Shown here: one piece after another, positions 43,227-51,788 of the stretch
Layout of the letters: each line of letters opens with the position of its first letter
Position numbering within the stretch: the stretch's first letter is position 1
Assembly: GCF_001697185.1 (NCBI RefSeq)
Contig: NZ_CP014224.1
Location: 1,612,001-1,676,000, forward strand
Direction: 5' to 3'
Length of the DNA: 64,000 nt
From: Wenyingzhuangia fucanilytica
Lineage (GTDB): Bacteria > Bacteroidota > Bacteroidia > Flavobacteriales > Flavobacteriaceae
The notes under the pieces: model-generated
Seen by the model: only the letters and a program-made list of their open reading frames with translations
What the model was told of the DNA's origin: nothing
The model's database searches: none
Position numbers and translations under genes: made by a program

Positions 43227-44375
43227 CTAGTCTCCGTCTGAATCTACATAATCTTGATTAACACTTAAAGCTTGAAAAATATTTGTTTTAAATAAGAATA
43301 CATACTCTTGAATATTGTTAAACATAGTAATCATTTTGCTATTATCTGTTTCTACTTGTGTTACAAAATCAGTAGCTAAACTTTCTGAGGCAGTTGTTAT
43401 GTTTGTGAATTTAATATCAACAAAATCTGTTATTTTATAATTTTTGTTATCATTACTAATATATACTTCTGCATTTAAATAATCTAAATAGGTTTTTAAA
43501 CCTGCTCCTGTAGTACTTCCATCATAAGAAATACCGTAGTAAAAGTTGTTTATAGCTTTAAAAGATTCTTCAAAAAACTCTTTTGAATGTTCCGAGCTAT
43601 AATAAGACTCTACTGCTTCAGCATTTTTAAGATTGTCTCTTTTTCCAGATGGAGTTGCAATTTTATTTTCTCTAAAACCTTGCTCAACATAATTGATATA
43701 ATCGTTTACCATTTTATCAAAAGATGCATTGGCATTAGAACCATTATTTGCAATAATACTAGCGGCATTGTTTTGCCAATAAGTTTTCGATGTATTTGTT
43801 AAGGCAATCATTCTATTTAAAACCTTAGTTAAATAAGCTTTGTACTTATCTTTTGTAATGTCAGAAGTAAACTTAGTTAAAGCATCGTCTTTATTAATTA
43901 AATAGTCAAAAGCAGCAAAACCTTGTTCATCAATACTTCCTGATTTGGTAAAATCAATTTGATTGATTTCAGAAATAGAACCTTCTAAATTACTTTCTAA
44001 GGTAGTATCATCTTCATTGGAATTAGGAAATGGAACCGTACTTGTTTCTCTATCTATAGGATAGGTATTCATATAAATACGTGTATCCCCTTGCAATTCA
44101 AACATGGCTACATGTTGCCAAACTTTTTGAGCTTGGAATAAAGCTTGTTGTAAATCACCAATTGTATTTGGGTCAGGTGATGATATAAATGTATTTGACT
44201 TAACTTCTAAGTCATTCATTTTGATTTTAAAATCTGCATATGCAGGTAACACAAGATTATTAACCCAATTAGTTAAAACAGATTCGCGATTATAACCATC
44301 GCCATCAATATTATTTTCTTTTACACAAGAATAAAAGAAAGTAGAGATTAACAAAATACTAAGTGTCTTTTTCAT
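43227..44375 (-). CDS. Imelysin-family lipoprotein
   Basis: This 382-residue protein has a lipoprotein signal (STFFYSC, lipidated C17) and a helical imelysin fold (about 28-375). It shows VWQHVAMFELQGD and the central DEQGFAAFDYLIN. In metal-dependent imelysins this last stretch carries GxHxxE. Here it reads GFAAFD, so the His and Glu are replaced by Ala and Asp, as in other Bacteroidota imelysin-like proteins. Related EfeO proteins bind iron. A periplasmic or surface iron-binding role fits the operon better than proteolysis. The gap to the HTTM gene is 2 bp. Confidence 0.82.
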   Translation of the reverse strand: MKKTLSILLISTFFYSCVKENNIDGDGYNRESVLTNWVNNLVLPAYADFKIKMNDLEVKSNTFISSPDPNTIGDLQQALFQAQKVWQHVAMFELQGDTRIYMNTYPIDRETSTVPFPNSNEDDTTLESNLEGSISEINQIDFTKSGSIDEQGFAAFDYLINKDDALTKFTSDITKDKYKAYLTKVLNRMIALTNTSKTYWQNNAASIIANNGSNANASFDKMVNDYINYVEQGFRENKIATPSGKRDNLKNAEAVESYYSSEHSKEFFEESFKAINNFYYGISYDGSTTGAGLKTYLDYLNAEVYISNDNKNYKITDFVDIKFTNITTASESLATDFVTQVETDNSKMITMFNNIQEYVFLFKTNIFQALSVNQDYVDSDGD

Positions 44376-44412
44376 TTGATTATCTTTTACAAAATGAGAT
44401 GCAAAAATATAG

Positions 44413-44452
44413 AAAATTGAGGTATTCTAAATTAATAGCCTACCTCAATTTT
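44413..44452. terminator. Intercistronic stem-loop between the DUF4856 and imelysin genes
   Basis: A perfect 12-bp stem (44413-44424 with 44441-44452) closes a 16-nt loop. Only a short T-tract follows on the minus strand. Inside the operon, it could cause partial termination or stabilise the DUF4856 message so that this lipoprotein is made in excess. The plus-strand side has a run of six T, but no plus-strand gene uses it. Confidence 0.55.
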
Positions 44453-44473
44453 TTAAATTGTATTAAAAACGAT

Positions 44474-45676
44474 TTATTGGTTTACTTGCTCTAAGTTAAA
44501 ATCGTATTTCTCTAAAATTTCTTCAGAAATTTCTTCTAATTTATCAGCTGTTAAATCGTAGAATCCATTAGTACTTCCATATAATTTAGTTAATAATGCA
44601 TCTACTTCTGCCTTTGTAAAGTATGGCGCTTTAGTTTCTACGTTATAAGTAAACTGTAAAGAGTAAATAAATCCATATCCCTCTGACAATGCGTGAAAAG
44701 CAGCTCTTGATTCATCACCATCAATACTAGCTTTAGCTTTTTGTAAGTAATATACTCCTCTTGCAGCAGGAATTTTAGAAATTTGATATCTGATTACTTC
44801 AACAGCAGCATCTCTAACATCATATTTTTTAGCAACTATTGCTGCTCTACCAATTAAGAATGCTTTTTTAACGATTTCACGAATGTTAGAAAAGTATGAT
44901 TGCCCTGCTACTTCTTCTAAATAATGACCTAATAATTTATCAGCATCTCCTGCTCCATATACATAACCATAAGCCTCATCAAAATGGTGCTCCATAGTTG
45001 TAGAACCATCAGTGCTTGCTACCGCATCGTTTTCTGTTCTATAAGCATTAGACCCATCAAAATTATCATCTAATCTGTTAAAGTAGTGGTTTAATGTTTG
45101 ATCTATAGCCAAAGCACCAATCAATCCTTTGTAAAAAGCTTGATTATATTCTAATCCTTTTTCGTTAAAATAACGTTTCCCATCATAAATACCAGCTACA
45201 CCTTGGCTAGCTTCTTTATCACTAGCTATTACCGCTAATTGGTTAGTTAAATAAGAATCAAAATCTGCTTTTATAGCATCAGCATCATTTTGATTAGTAG
45301 CATATAAACCTACAGAGGCAGCTACTTTACTTCTTACATTTTTACTTCCGTTTAAAGAAGCATCGGTAAATGAAACAGCTTGGTTAAATCTATTTGTAAA
45401 ATCTTCTTGTGTAGGTAATGGATTTGTTTGAGTTAATAAAGCTCCAATCTCATTTACCTGCAATAAACGTGTAGTTTGTCCTGAATAATCTACAGTAGTA
45501 GTTTCATTTCTAGAAAACTCATAATTTTCAGGAACTGTTAATCCTGTTACATCAATATCTTCAAGATTCTTAGCATGTTTGATAATATCTTCTATATCAT
45601 CTCCTCCTTTAGAACATGATGTAAAAAAAGCTCCAGCTGCAACTAATACCGCTAATGTTAATTTTGTGATTTTCAT
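44474..45676 (-). CDS. DUF4856-family lipoprotein
   Basis: This 400-residue protein has a lipoprotein signal (AGAFFTSC, lipidated C21) and a mostly helical body. It contains the DUF4856 hallmarks KGLIGALAIDQTLNHYF near 190 and TMEHHFDEAYGYVYG near 230, with His and acidic residues that could bind metal. Family members in Bacteroidota occur beside imelysin, HTTM and TonB-receptor genes, exactly as here. No function is proven. It is the first gene of the operon, preceded by a strong promoter match, and is probably the most abundant product. Confidence 0.82.
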   Translation of the reverse strand: MKITKLTLAVLVAAGAFFTSCSKGGDDIEDIIKHAKNLEDIDVTGLTVPENYEFSRNETTTVDYSGQTTRLLQVNEIGALLTQTNPLPTQEDFTNRFNQAVSFTDASLNGSKNVRSKVAASVGLYATNQNDADAIKADFDSYLTNQLAVIASDKEASQGVAGIYDGKRYFNEKGLEYNQAFYKGLIGALAIDQTLNHYFNRLDDNFDGSNAYRTENDAVASTDGSTTMEHHFDEAYGYVYGAGDADKLLGHYLEEVAGQSYFSNIREIVKKAFLIGRAAIVAKKYDVRDAAVEVIRYQISKIPAARGVYYLQKAKASIDGDESRAAFHALSEGYGFIYSLQFTYNVETKAPYFTKAEVDALLTKLYGSTNGFYDLTADKLEEISEEILEKYDFNLEQVNQ

Positions 45677-45721
45677 TACTATTTATTTAGACTTGTTTTA
45701 ATTTGTTTTTTAAATACGTTG

Positions 45722-45752
45722 CAAATATACAGACCAATTCTAAATAAACAAA
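45722..45752 (-). promoter_or_regulatory. Promoter of the DUF4856-imelysin-HTTM-TonB operon
   Basis: On the minus strand TTTG (45752-45749) and TATATTTG (45729-45722) are separated by exactly 19 bp, an ideal Bacteroidota promoter. It is 45 bp upstream of the DUF4856 start. No recognisable Fur or DtxR inverted repeat overlaps it. Confidence 0.65.
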
Positions 45753-45850
45753 TCTTATTTTAATTTATTATAAATAAAGCTACGAAAAGGTTTTCGTGTA
45801 AGTAAGGCTATTACTTGCTAATAAATAAAGAGAAAATGAGATGAAAAAAC

Positions 45851-46711
45851 TTAAAACACCTGTAAAGCAACATTATAAGTGCTCTCAAAACGCAAAGAAT
45901 TTACACCCGTATTTACTTGTTGCTGTGTAAAGTATGACAGCATTTTTTCTGTAGGCATATTCCCTGTTAAGGCATCTGTAGCCATAGGACAACCACCATA
46001 TCCTTTAATAGCACCATCAAAACGAATACAACCACTCTTAAAAGCTGCATCTATTTTTTCATGCCATTGGTTTGGTGTCGTATGTAAATGTGCCCCAAAT
46101 TCAACTCTTGGATAAGCCGGTATTAAATGAGAGAATAAGTATTGAATAACTTCAGGTGTTGAGCTACCCACAGTATCAGACAAGGATAAAATATTCACAC
46201 CAATAGCAGATAATTTATCTACCCACTGCCCTACAATTTCTACATTCCAAGGATCCCCATAAGGATTTCCAAACCCCATAGACAAATAAGTAACCACCTG
46301 CTTGTTGTGTTTTTGGGCAATTTCCATAATGTTTTGAAGCTCCTCAAAACTTTGCTGAATGGTTTTATTGGTATTACGAACTTGAAAAATTTCTGAAATA
46401 GAAAAAGGATATCCTAAATAGGTGATTTCTTCAAATGCACAAGCATCTGTAGCCCCTCTTGCATTGGCTACTATGGCTAATAATTTACTTTTGGTTGTAG
46501 ATAAGTCTAATTTATTTAACACTTGGGCAGTGTCTCTCATTTGCGGAATCGCCTTAGGAGAAACAAAACTTCCAAAATCAACAGTATCAAAACCACATTG
46601 TAAAATGGCATTGATGTATTTGGCTTTTAAATCTGTTGAAATAAACTCCTTAATGCCTTGCATGGCATCTCTAGGACATTCAATCAACTTAACCTCTTTT
46701 TGACTTATCAT
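45851..46711 (-). CDS. mvaB: Hydroxymethylglutaryl-CoA lyase
   Basis: The 286-residue enzyme cleaves HMG-CoA to acetoacetate and acetyl-CoA, the last step of leucine degradation. It has the DRE-TIM fold start VKLIECPRDAMQG, the metal-binding GAHLHTTPN (His pair) and the signature GYGGCPMATDALTGNMPTE with the catalytic Cys. An in-frame extension to 46762 is AT-rich and unlike the family, so the ATG at 46711 is used. Isopropylmalate or homocitrate synthases share the fold but lack the GGCP signature. It is monocistronic as far as can be seen. Confidence 0.9.
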   Translation of the reverse strand: MISQKEVKLIECPRDAMQGIKEFISTDLKAKYINAILQCGFDTVDFGSFVSPKAIPQMRDTAQVLNKLDLSTTKSKLLAIVANARGATDACAFEEITYLGYPFSISEIFQVRNTNKTIQQSFEELQNIMEIAQKHNKQVVTYLSMGFGNPYGDPWNVEIVGQWVDKLSAIGVNILSLSDTVGSSTPEVIQYLFSHLIPAYPRVEFGAHLHTTPNQWHEKIDAAFKSGCIRFDGAIKGYGGCPMATDALTGNMPTEKMLSYFTQQQVNTGVNSLRFESTYNVALQVF

Positions 46712-46716
46712 AAAGT

Positions 46717-46724
46717 CAAATATA
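46717..46724 (-). promoter_or_regulatory. -7 box directly upstream of mvaB
   Basis: TATATTTG on the minus strand ends 5 bp before the ATG at 46711. If it is used, the mRNA would start at or next to the start codon. No well-spaced TTG is seen. Confidence 0.4.
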
Positions 46725-46774
46725 CTAACAATCTTACACAGAAAATACTTTAAAAAATACAATTTGGCACGAAA

Positions 46775-46804
46775 TTGTTTATTAAAAAGAAATCCATAAT
46801 TTTA
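46775..46804 (+). promoter_or_regulatory. Candidate promoter of nnr
   Basis: TTG (46775-46777) and TAATTTTA (46797-46804) are spaced by 19 bp. The last base differs from the consensus. It is 16 bp upstream of the nnr start codon. Confidence 0.4.
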
Positions 46805-46820
46805 AACAAAGCCATTTGCC

Positions 46821-48320
46821 ATGAAAATATTTAATGCTGCTCAAATTAAAGAATTAGACATTTACACTACACAAGAACAAAAAATAAGTCCCATACAACT
46901 TATGGAACGTGCTGCCGATAAATGTGCCACATGGTTAAGAAACAAATATCCTATCCACACACATTTTTCTGTTTTTTGTGGATTGGGAAATAACGGTGGT
47001 GATGGTTTGGCTATTGCTAGACTTTTAATTGCCCATCAATATAAAGTAACTATTTACATCCTTAAATACAGTCCAAACACCAGTCAAGGTTTTGAAGAAA
47101 ACTTAGCTTTATTAAAAGATCTTATTACGATAAGAACTATTATTTCTGAAAAACACATCCCTCCTATAGAAAAGAATTCAGTAATTATTGACGCTATTTT
47201 TGGAGCAGGAATCAATAGACCAATAGAGGGAGTATGCAAAACATTGATAGAAAATCTAAACAAATTAGACAATCCTAAAGTTGCTATTGATATTCCCTCT
47301 GGTTTGCCATGTGAAATTGATGATTTTTCTAAAGAAAACACCATATTATCTGCAGATTACACCATTACTTTTGATGCTCCAAAACTTTCTTTTTTATTAC
47401 CTAAAACTGCACATTATGTAGGGAATTGGAAAACATTACCTATTGGTTTATCAGAAAACTACAAACAAACCATAGAGAGTGATTATGAATATATCCAATC
47501 TAATGATATCTTAAAAATTACAAAGAAAAGAGATGTATTTTCGCACAAAGGTACTTTTGGACATGTAGAAATGATTGGTGGAAGTCATGGTAAAATTGGA
47601 GCGATGATCTTAGCTACCAAAGCAAGTTTAAGGGTTGGTGCTGGTTTGTCAACTGCCTTTACTCCCAATTGCGGTATGCAAATTATGCAAACAAGTGTTC
47701 CAGAAGCCATGTGGACAGGTAACAGAGCTAATGAGTATTATTTAGAAGGAAATTATATCAGTTCTAATAAAACAGTTGCTATTGGCCCAGGCTTAGGAAT
47801 TCATCCTAAAACGCAAACTTTTTTACACTTAGTACTAAAAGCCACCAAAACTCCTATGGTCATTGATGCTGATGCCATTAATATTTTAGCAAGAAATAAA
47901 GAATGGTTAAACATATTACCAGAAAACAGCATTTTAACTCCACACCCAAAAGAATTTGAAAGACTGATAGGTTCTTTTTCTAACGATGCTGAAAAATTAA
48001 AAAAGTTAAAAGAATTTACCGCTACTTATAAATGTATTGTGGTTTTAAAAGGAGCCCATACGGCTGTTGCAAATGTTAATGGTCAAATTTATTTTAACTG
48101 CACAGGTAACCCAGGAATGGCTACTGCGGGTAGTGGCGATGTATTAACAGGAATGATTGCTGGTTTATTGGCTCAACAATACTCCCCTATCCACGCCGCT
48201 ATTTTAGGAGTCTATTTACATGGTTTGGCAGGAGATTTAACAGTAAAAGAAATAGGAATGCCATCATTAATTGCTAGTGATCTTGTGAACTATATTGGTA
48301 AGGCCACCTTACATATGTAA
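46821..48320 (+). CDS. nnr: Bifunctional NAD(P)H-hydrate epimerase / ADP-dependent dehydratase
   Basis: This 499-residue fusion repairs hydrated NADH and NADPH. The N-terminal epimerase (YjeF-N, about 1-215) shows FCGLGNNGGDGLAIARLL and DAIFGAGINRP. The C-terminal dehydratase (about 225-499, ribokinase-like) shows HKGTFGHVEMIGGSHGKIGA, GPGLG, LTPHPKEFERL and the phosphate-binding GNPGMATAGSGDVLTG. The length matches E. coli Nnr. It heads a co-directional group with an aldo/keto reductase and mnmE, with gaps of 37 and 43 bp. Confidence 0.95.
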   Translation: MKIFNAAQIKELDIYTTQEQKISPIQLMERAADKCATWLRNKYPIHTHFSVFCGLGNNGGDGLAIARLLIAHQYKVTIYILKYSPNTSQGFEENLALLKDLITIRTIISEKHIPPIEKNSVIIDAIFGAGINRPIEGVCKTLIENLNKLDNPKVAIDIPSGLPCEIDDFSKENTILSADYTITFDAPKLSFLLPKTAHYVGNWKTLPIGLSENYKQTIESDYEYIQSNDILKITKKRDVFSHKGTFGHVEMIGGSHGKIGAMILATKASLRVGAGLSTAFTPNCGMQIMQTSVPEAMWTGNRANEYYLEGNYISSNKTVAIGPGLGIHPKTQTFLHLVLKATKTPMVIDADAINILARNKEWLNILPENSILTPHPKEFERLIGSFSNDAEKLKKLKEFTATYKCIVVLKGAHTAVANVNGQIYFNCTGNPGMATAGSGDVLTGMIAGLLAQQYSPIHAAILGVYLHGLAGDLTVKEIGMPSLIASDLVNYIGKATLHM

Positions 48321-48357
48321 ATTTCCTTTTGTACTTTAGTCAACCTAAATTATTTTT

Positions 48358-49374
48358 ATGAACATCAACGACAAATCTAATCCGGTTCCTTATTTACCAA
48401 ACCCAGATAGATATCAAAATATGCAATACAACCGTTGTGGAAACAGCGGTATTTTGTTGCCTAAAATTTCTTTAGGATTGTGGCACAACTTCGGTTTTTA
48501 CGATTCTTTTGAAAATGCAAGAAACGTTTTAAAAAAAGCTTTTGACTTAGGAATTACTCATTTAGATTTGGCCAACAATTATGGACCTCCCTATGGAAGT
48601 GCCGAGGAAAATTTTGGAAGAATTCTTAAAAAAGATTTAGCCAATCACAGAGATGAATTGTTTATTGCTTCTAAGGCAGGATATGATATGTGGCCTGGTC
48701 CTTACGGAAACAATGGTTCTAAAAAATATTTGGTTGCTAGTTTAGATCAAAGTTTACAACGCATGGGATTGGATTATGTAGATGTATTTTATCACCACAG
48801 ACCCGATGCAGAAACTCCTTTAGAAGAAACCATGCACGCTTTAAGTTTAATGGTAAAACAAGGAAAAGCTTTATACGTTGGAATTTCTAATTATAACCAT
48901 ACAGATACCATAAAAGCTCAAAAAATATTAAAAGATTTAGGAACTCCTTGTTTGATACATCAAGCCAAATACTCTATGTTTGAACGTGGTCCTGAAGCAA
49001 ATTTACTCCCTACTTTGTTAGATGAAAAAATTGGTTCTATTGTTTTTTCTCCCTTAGCACAAGGAATGTTAACGGATAAATACATCAATGGTATTCCAGA
49101 AAATTCAAGAGCATCAAAAGACAAAACGCACTTAGATAAAAGTACTGTTGAGCAACAACTACCTAAAATTAAACAGCTTCATCAACTGGCTCAAAAAAGA
49201 GGACAAAAACTTTCTCAAATGGCTATTGCTTGGATTTTAACACAACCTGCTGTGACTAGTGTTTTGGTGGGAGCTAGTAGTCCAAATCAGCTAGAAGAAA
49301 ATGTTTTGGCTTTAAACAATACCAGTTTTTCGGAGGAAGAATTACAATTCATTAATAGTATTTTGAATAGTTAA
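48358..49374 (+). CDS. Aldo/keto reductase, YghZ (GpR)-like
   Basis: This 338-residue member of the aldo/keto reductase superfamily (Kv-beta/YghZ group) has a TIM-barrel core. It shows the catalytic Asp and Tyr in DLANNYGPP, Lys in IASKAGYDMW, His in DVFYHHRPD and the NADPH-binding C-terminal SVLVGASSPNQLEENV. YghZ reduces L-glyceraldehyde-3-phosphate and methylglyoxal. The long N-terminus (NRCGNSGILLPKISLGLWHNFG) is characteristic. The substrate here is not known. Confidence 0.9.
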   Translation: MNINDKSNPVPYLPNPDRYQNMQYNRCGNSGILLPKISLGLWHNFGFYDSFENARNVLKKAFDLGITHLDLANNYGPPYGSAEENFGRILKKDLANHRDELFIASKAGYDMWPGPYGNNGSKKYLVASLDQSLQRMGLDYVDVFYHHRPDAETPLEETMHALSLMVKQGKALYVGISNYNHTDTIKAQKILKDLGTPCLIHQAKYSMFERGPEANLLPTLLDEKIGSIVFSPLAQGMLTDKYINGIPENSRASKDKTHLDKSTVEQQLPKIKQLHQLAQKRGQKLSQMAIAWILTQPAVTSVLVGASSPNQLEENVLALNNTSFSEEELQFINSILNS

Positions 49375-49417
49375 TTAAACCCTATTCTATTCCCTATAAA
49401 ACACGTAATTTTACCGC

Positions 49418-50809
49418 ATGATTTTAAAAGATACCATTGTTGCTTTGGCAACTGCTTCTGGAGTGGGAGCTATTGCTGTGATACGTTTGTCTGGTCCTGA
49501 TGCCATTACAATTGCAAATGATTGTTTTACCTCTATTAAAGAACATAAATCTTTACTAGATCAAAAGTCTCATACCTTACATTTGGGACATTTTATGGAT
49601 GACCAAAGAGTTGTAGACCAAGTGTTGGTATCTGTGTTTAAAAATCCACATTCGTATACGGGTGAAGATACCATAGAAATTTCTTGTCATGGTTCTTTAT
49701 ATATTCAACAAGAAATCATTCAAATCCTATTAAAAAAAGGAGCTAGAATGGCCGATGCAGGAGAATTTACCTTACGTGCGTTCATCAATGGTAAGTTAGA
49801 TTTATCACAAGCAGAAGCGGTAGCAGATTTAATTTCATCAGATTCAGAGGCTTCTCATCAAGTGGCCATGCAACAAATGCGTGGAGGTTTTTCTAATGAG
49901 ATTCAGCATTTAAGAGATCAGTTAATCAACTTTGCTTCTTTGATAGAGTTGGAATTAGATTTTGCTGAGGAAGATGTTGAGTTTGCTGATAGAACAGAGT
50001 TTAAAGCTTTGGTGGCTAGAATTCAACTAGTTTTAAAAAGATTGATAGACTCTTTTGCGGTTGGAAATGTGATTAAAAACGGAATTCCTGTAGCAATTGT
50101 AGGAGAACCAAACGTAGGAAAGTCTACCCTGTTAAACGCTTTATTAAACGAGGAACGCGCCATAGTATCAGACATTGCAGGAACCACACGTGATACCATT
50201 GAAGATGAAATGATTATTGATGGGGTTGCCTACCGATTTATTGATACTGCTGGAATTAGAGAAACCAAAGATGTGGTAGAAAATATTGGGATTCAAAAAA
50301 CTTTTGAGAAAATATCCCAAGCCCAAGTGGTGATTTATTTGTTTGATGTTACCAAATATAAAGTACAAAGTAAAGAGTATAAAGTTGAGCTTGAACAAAT
50401 AAAAAACAAATTTCCTCAAAAACAATTGATTGTGATTGGAAATAAAGCAGATGCTATTTCTGAAGAAAACATTCTGGCTTTAAAAGAAGAAATTCCTGAA
50501 TTAGTTGCCATTTCGGCCAAATCTAAAATAGGGATTGACACGCTTACTAATGAATTAACCAAAATGGTAAATATTGGAGCTTTAAACAATCAAGATACCA
50601 TTGTGACCAATTCTCGTCATTACGATGCATTATTAAAGGCTCTTAACGAAATTAACAAAGTTGATGAAGCCATACTCAATAATGTTTCTAGTGATTTAAT
50701 GGCTATTGATATTAGAGAAACGTTATACTATTTTGGATTGATTACCGGTGAAGTTACCAATGATGATTTATTAGGGAATATTTTTGCTAATTTTTGTATT
50801 GGGAAGTAG
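49418..50809 (+). CDS. mnmE: tRNA modification GTPase MnmE
   Basis: This 463-residue protein has the N-terminal folate-binding domain (1-120, DTIVALATASGVGAIAVIR). It has helical parts and a G domain (about 225-375) with GEPNVGKST, DIAGTTRDT, DTAGIRE and NKAD. The universal C-terminal CIGK supplies the catalytic Cys. With MnmG it modifies U34 of tRNAs. The gene is complete. It is the last plus-strand gene before the strand switch and the defence island. The 3' side of mnmE is known as an insertion hot spot in other bacteria. Confidence 0.96.
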   Translation: MILKDTIVALATASGVGAIAVIRLSGPDAITIANDCFTSIKEHKSLLDQKSHTLHLGHFMDDQRVVDQVLVSVFKNPHSYTGEDTIEISCHGSLYIQQEIIQILLKKGARMADAGEFTLRAFINGKLDLSQAEAVADLISSDSEASHQVAMQQMRGGFSNEIQHLRDQLINFASLIELELDFAEEDVEFADRTEFKALVARIQLVLKRLIDSFAVGNVIKNGIPVAIVGEPNVGKSTLLNALLNEERAIVSDIAGTTRDTIEDEMIIDGVAYRFIDTAGIRETKDVVENIGIQKTFEKISQAQVVIYLFDVTKYKVQSKEYKVELEQIKNKFPQKQLIVIGNKADAISEENILALKEEIPELVAISAKSKIGIDTLTNELTKMVNIGALNNQDTIVTNSRHYDALLKALNEINKVDEAILNNVSSDLMAIDIRETLYYFGLITGEVTNDDLLGNIFANFCIGK

Positions 50810-50939
50810 CTTTTTGTGCATAGCTCATCCTTTCAATTCACTAAAAAACAGACACTAAACTTAAAAAATTTTAGCTATTTTTTAGTTATACAAAATCAAT
50901 ATTACCTTAAAACAAGAGCCCCTTTTGAGTAAAACAACT

Positions 50940-51000
50940 GAAACGTTGCTTTTTCACAAGAGGAACGTTTCTGTTTGTTAAGAGCAGCGTTCCTTTTTTT
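50940..51000 (+). terminator. Overlapping alternative hairpins ending in a T7 tract
   Basis: Segment A (GAAACGTT, 50940-50947) can pair with AACGTTTC (50964-50971). The overlapping GGAACG (50962-50967) can instead pair with CGTTCC (50988-50993), which is followed by seven T. The two hairpins exclude each other, like an antiterminator/terminator pair. It is 130 bp past the mnmE stop and no gene follows on this strand within the window, so a simple late terminator or an unrecognised small RNA are both possible. The rest of the gap 50810-51096 shows nothing else apart from the terminator at 51031-51066. Confidence 0.45.
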
Positions 51001-51030
51001 GAGTTAAAAAGGTTCAATTTTTATAAAGGC

Positions 51031-51066
51031 TAAAAAAAATCCTCAACAGAAATTACTATTGAGGAT
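51031..51066 (-). terminator. Terminator after the HU-related gene
   Basis: The stem ATCCTCAA / TTGAGGAT (51039-51046 with 51059-51066) closes a 12-nt loop, followed on the minus strand by a run of seven T. It is 30 bp past the stop of the HU-related gene. Confidence 0.75.
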
Positions 51067-51096
51067 CTTAAAACTTTGTTTTTGTTAAAAAGACAA

Positions 51097-51477
51097 TTAT
51101 GAAGTAACCTTAAACTTTAGGTTTTTCAACATTTTTCTCAAACCTGCATCAGGTCTAAAGTTTACATGTGCTTTTTTAACTGCATTTGCAGACAATTCTT
51201 TCTCAGTGCTAACTCCCATGGAGTTCACTCCTATTTGAAAAGAACCTAGTTTGTCTAATTTCACAATTTTACCTTGTTCCAAGGCATCTATCATGTTATG
51301 TACTAAAGACAATGTTACAGCATAACAATCGGCTTCTCTTACAGTACTTTGGTTGGCTATTAAAAATGCCAATCTTTCTAAATCTACCGTTCCTGTAGCA
51401 ACAGCATGTACATAATACTTTCTTTCCGCTTCTATATCTAACGGATTAACTTTTTGTAATGGTTTTACTTGAATCAT
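51097..51477 (-). CDS. HU-related DNA-binding protein
   Basis: This 126-residue protein of the HU/IHF superfamily has the Bacteroidota HU-related make-up. The central part (KLGSFQIGVNSMGVSTEKEL) is a beta-arm region reminiscent of HU, and the C-terminal NFRPDAGLRKMLKNLKFKV is the conserved family end. It is longer than HU (90 aa) and carries an N-terminal extension (PLQKVNPLDIEAERKYYVHAVATG). It should bind DNA as a nucleoid-associated protein. It is a single gene with its own terminator. Confidence 0.85.
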   Translation of the reverse strand: MIQVKPLQKVNPLDIEAERKYYVHAVATGTVDLERLAFLIANQSTVREADCYAVTLSLVHNMIDALEQGKIVKLDKLGSFQIGVNSMGVSTEKELSANAVKKAHVNFRPDAGLRKMLKNLKFKVTS

Positions 51478-51788
51478 AACAATTAAAAAATTTAAATGAT
51501 ACTCAAACGAGCAATCTACACACTATGTATAGATATTCACTAAACTAAAGAGCTTTTTAAATTTTTCAAAAACAACAAAAACCTAGTTTTCAACAACCTA
51601 CCCCTTTGTTCTTTTACTTATTTTGATGCTGTTTGATCTCCTTAAAATCATTCCAAAATATGGATTGATTTTATTTATAATTGTTTGACCTATTAAAAAT
51701 GAACGATCAACATTCCCTGTTCATAACTTTTTTTTGACTTTTTGAGAAATTATGGTCAGAAGAGGATTCAATATATTAGAATTTTTAT
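51478..51788. other. Gene-free 311-bp region at the edge of the defence island
   Basis: No open reading frame of note is present. A 6-bp inverted repeat ATGAAC / GTTCAT (51700-51705 with 51719-51724) with a T-rich flank on both strands may be a weak terminator for the minus-strand defence operon, about 65 bp past the mcrC stop. No clear TAnnTTTG promoter for the HU-related gene was found. No tRNA or attachment-site repeat is visible. Confidence 0.4.

Noticed and set aside
51478-51788. Attachment site or small toxin gene at the island border
   Set aside because: No direct repeat with another border, no integrase and no plausible small frame with start signals were found. The far border lies outside the window.
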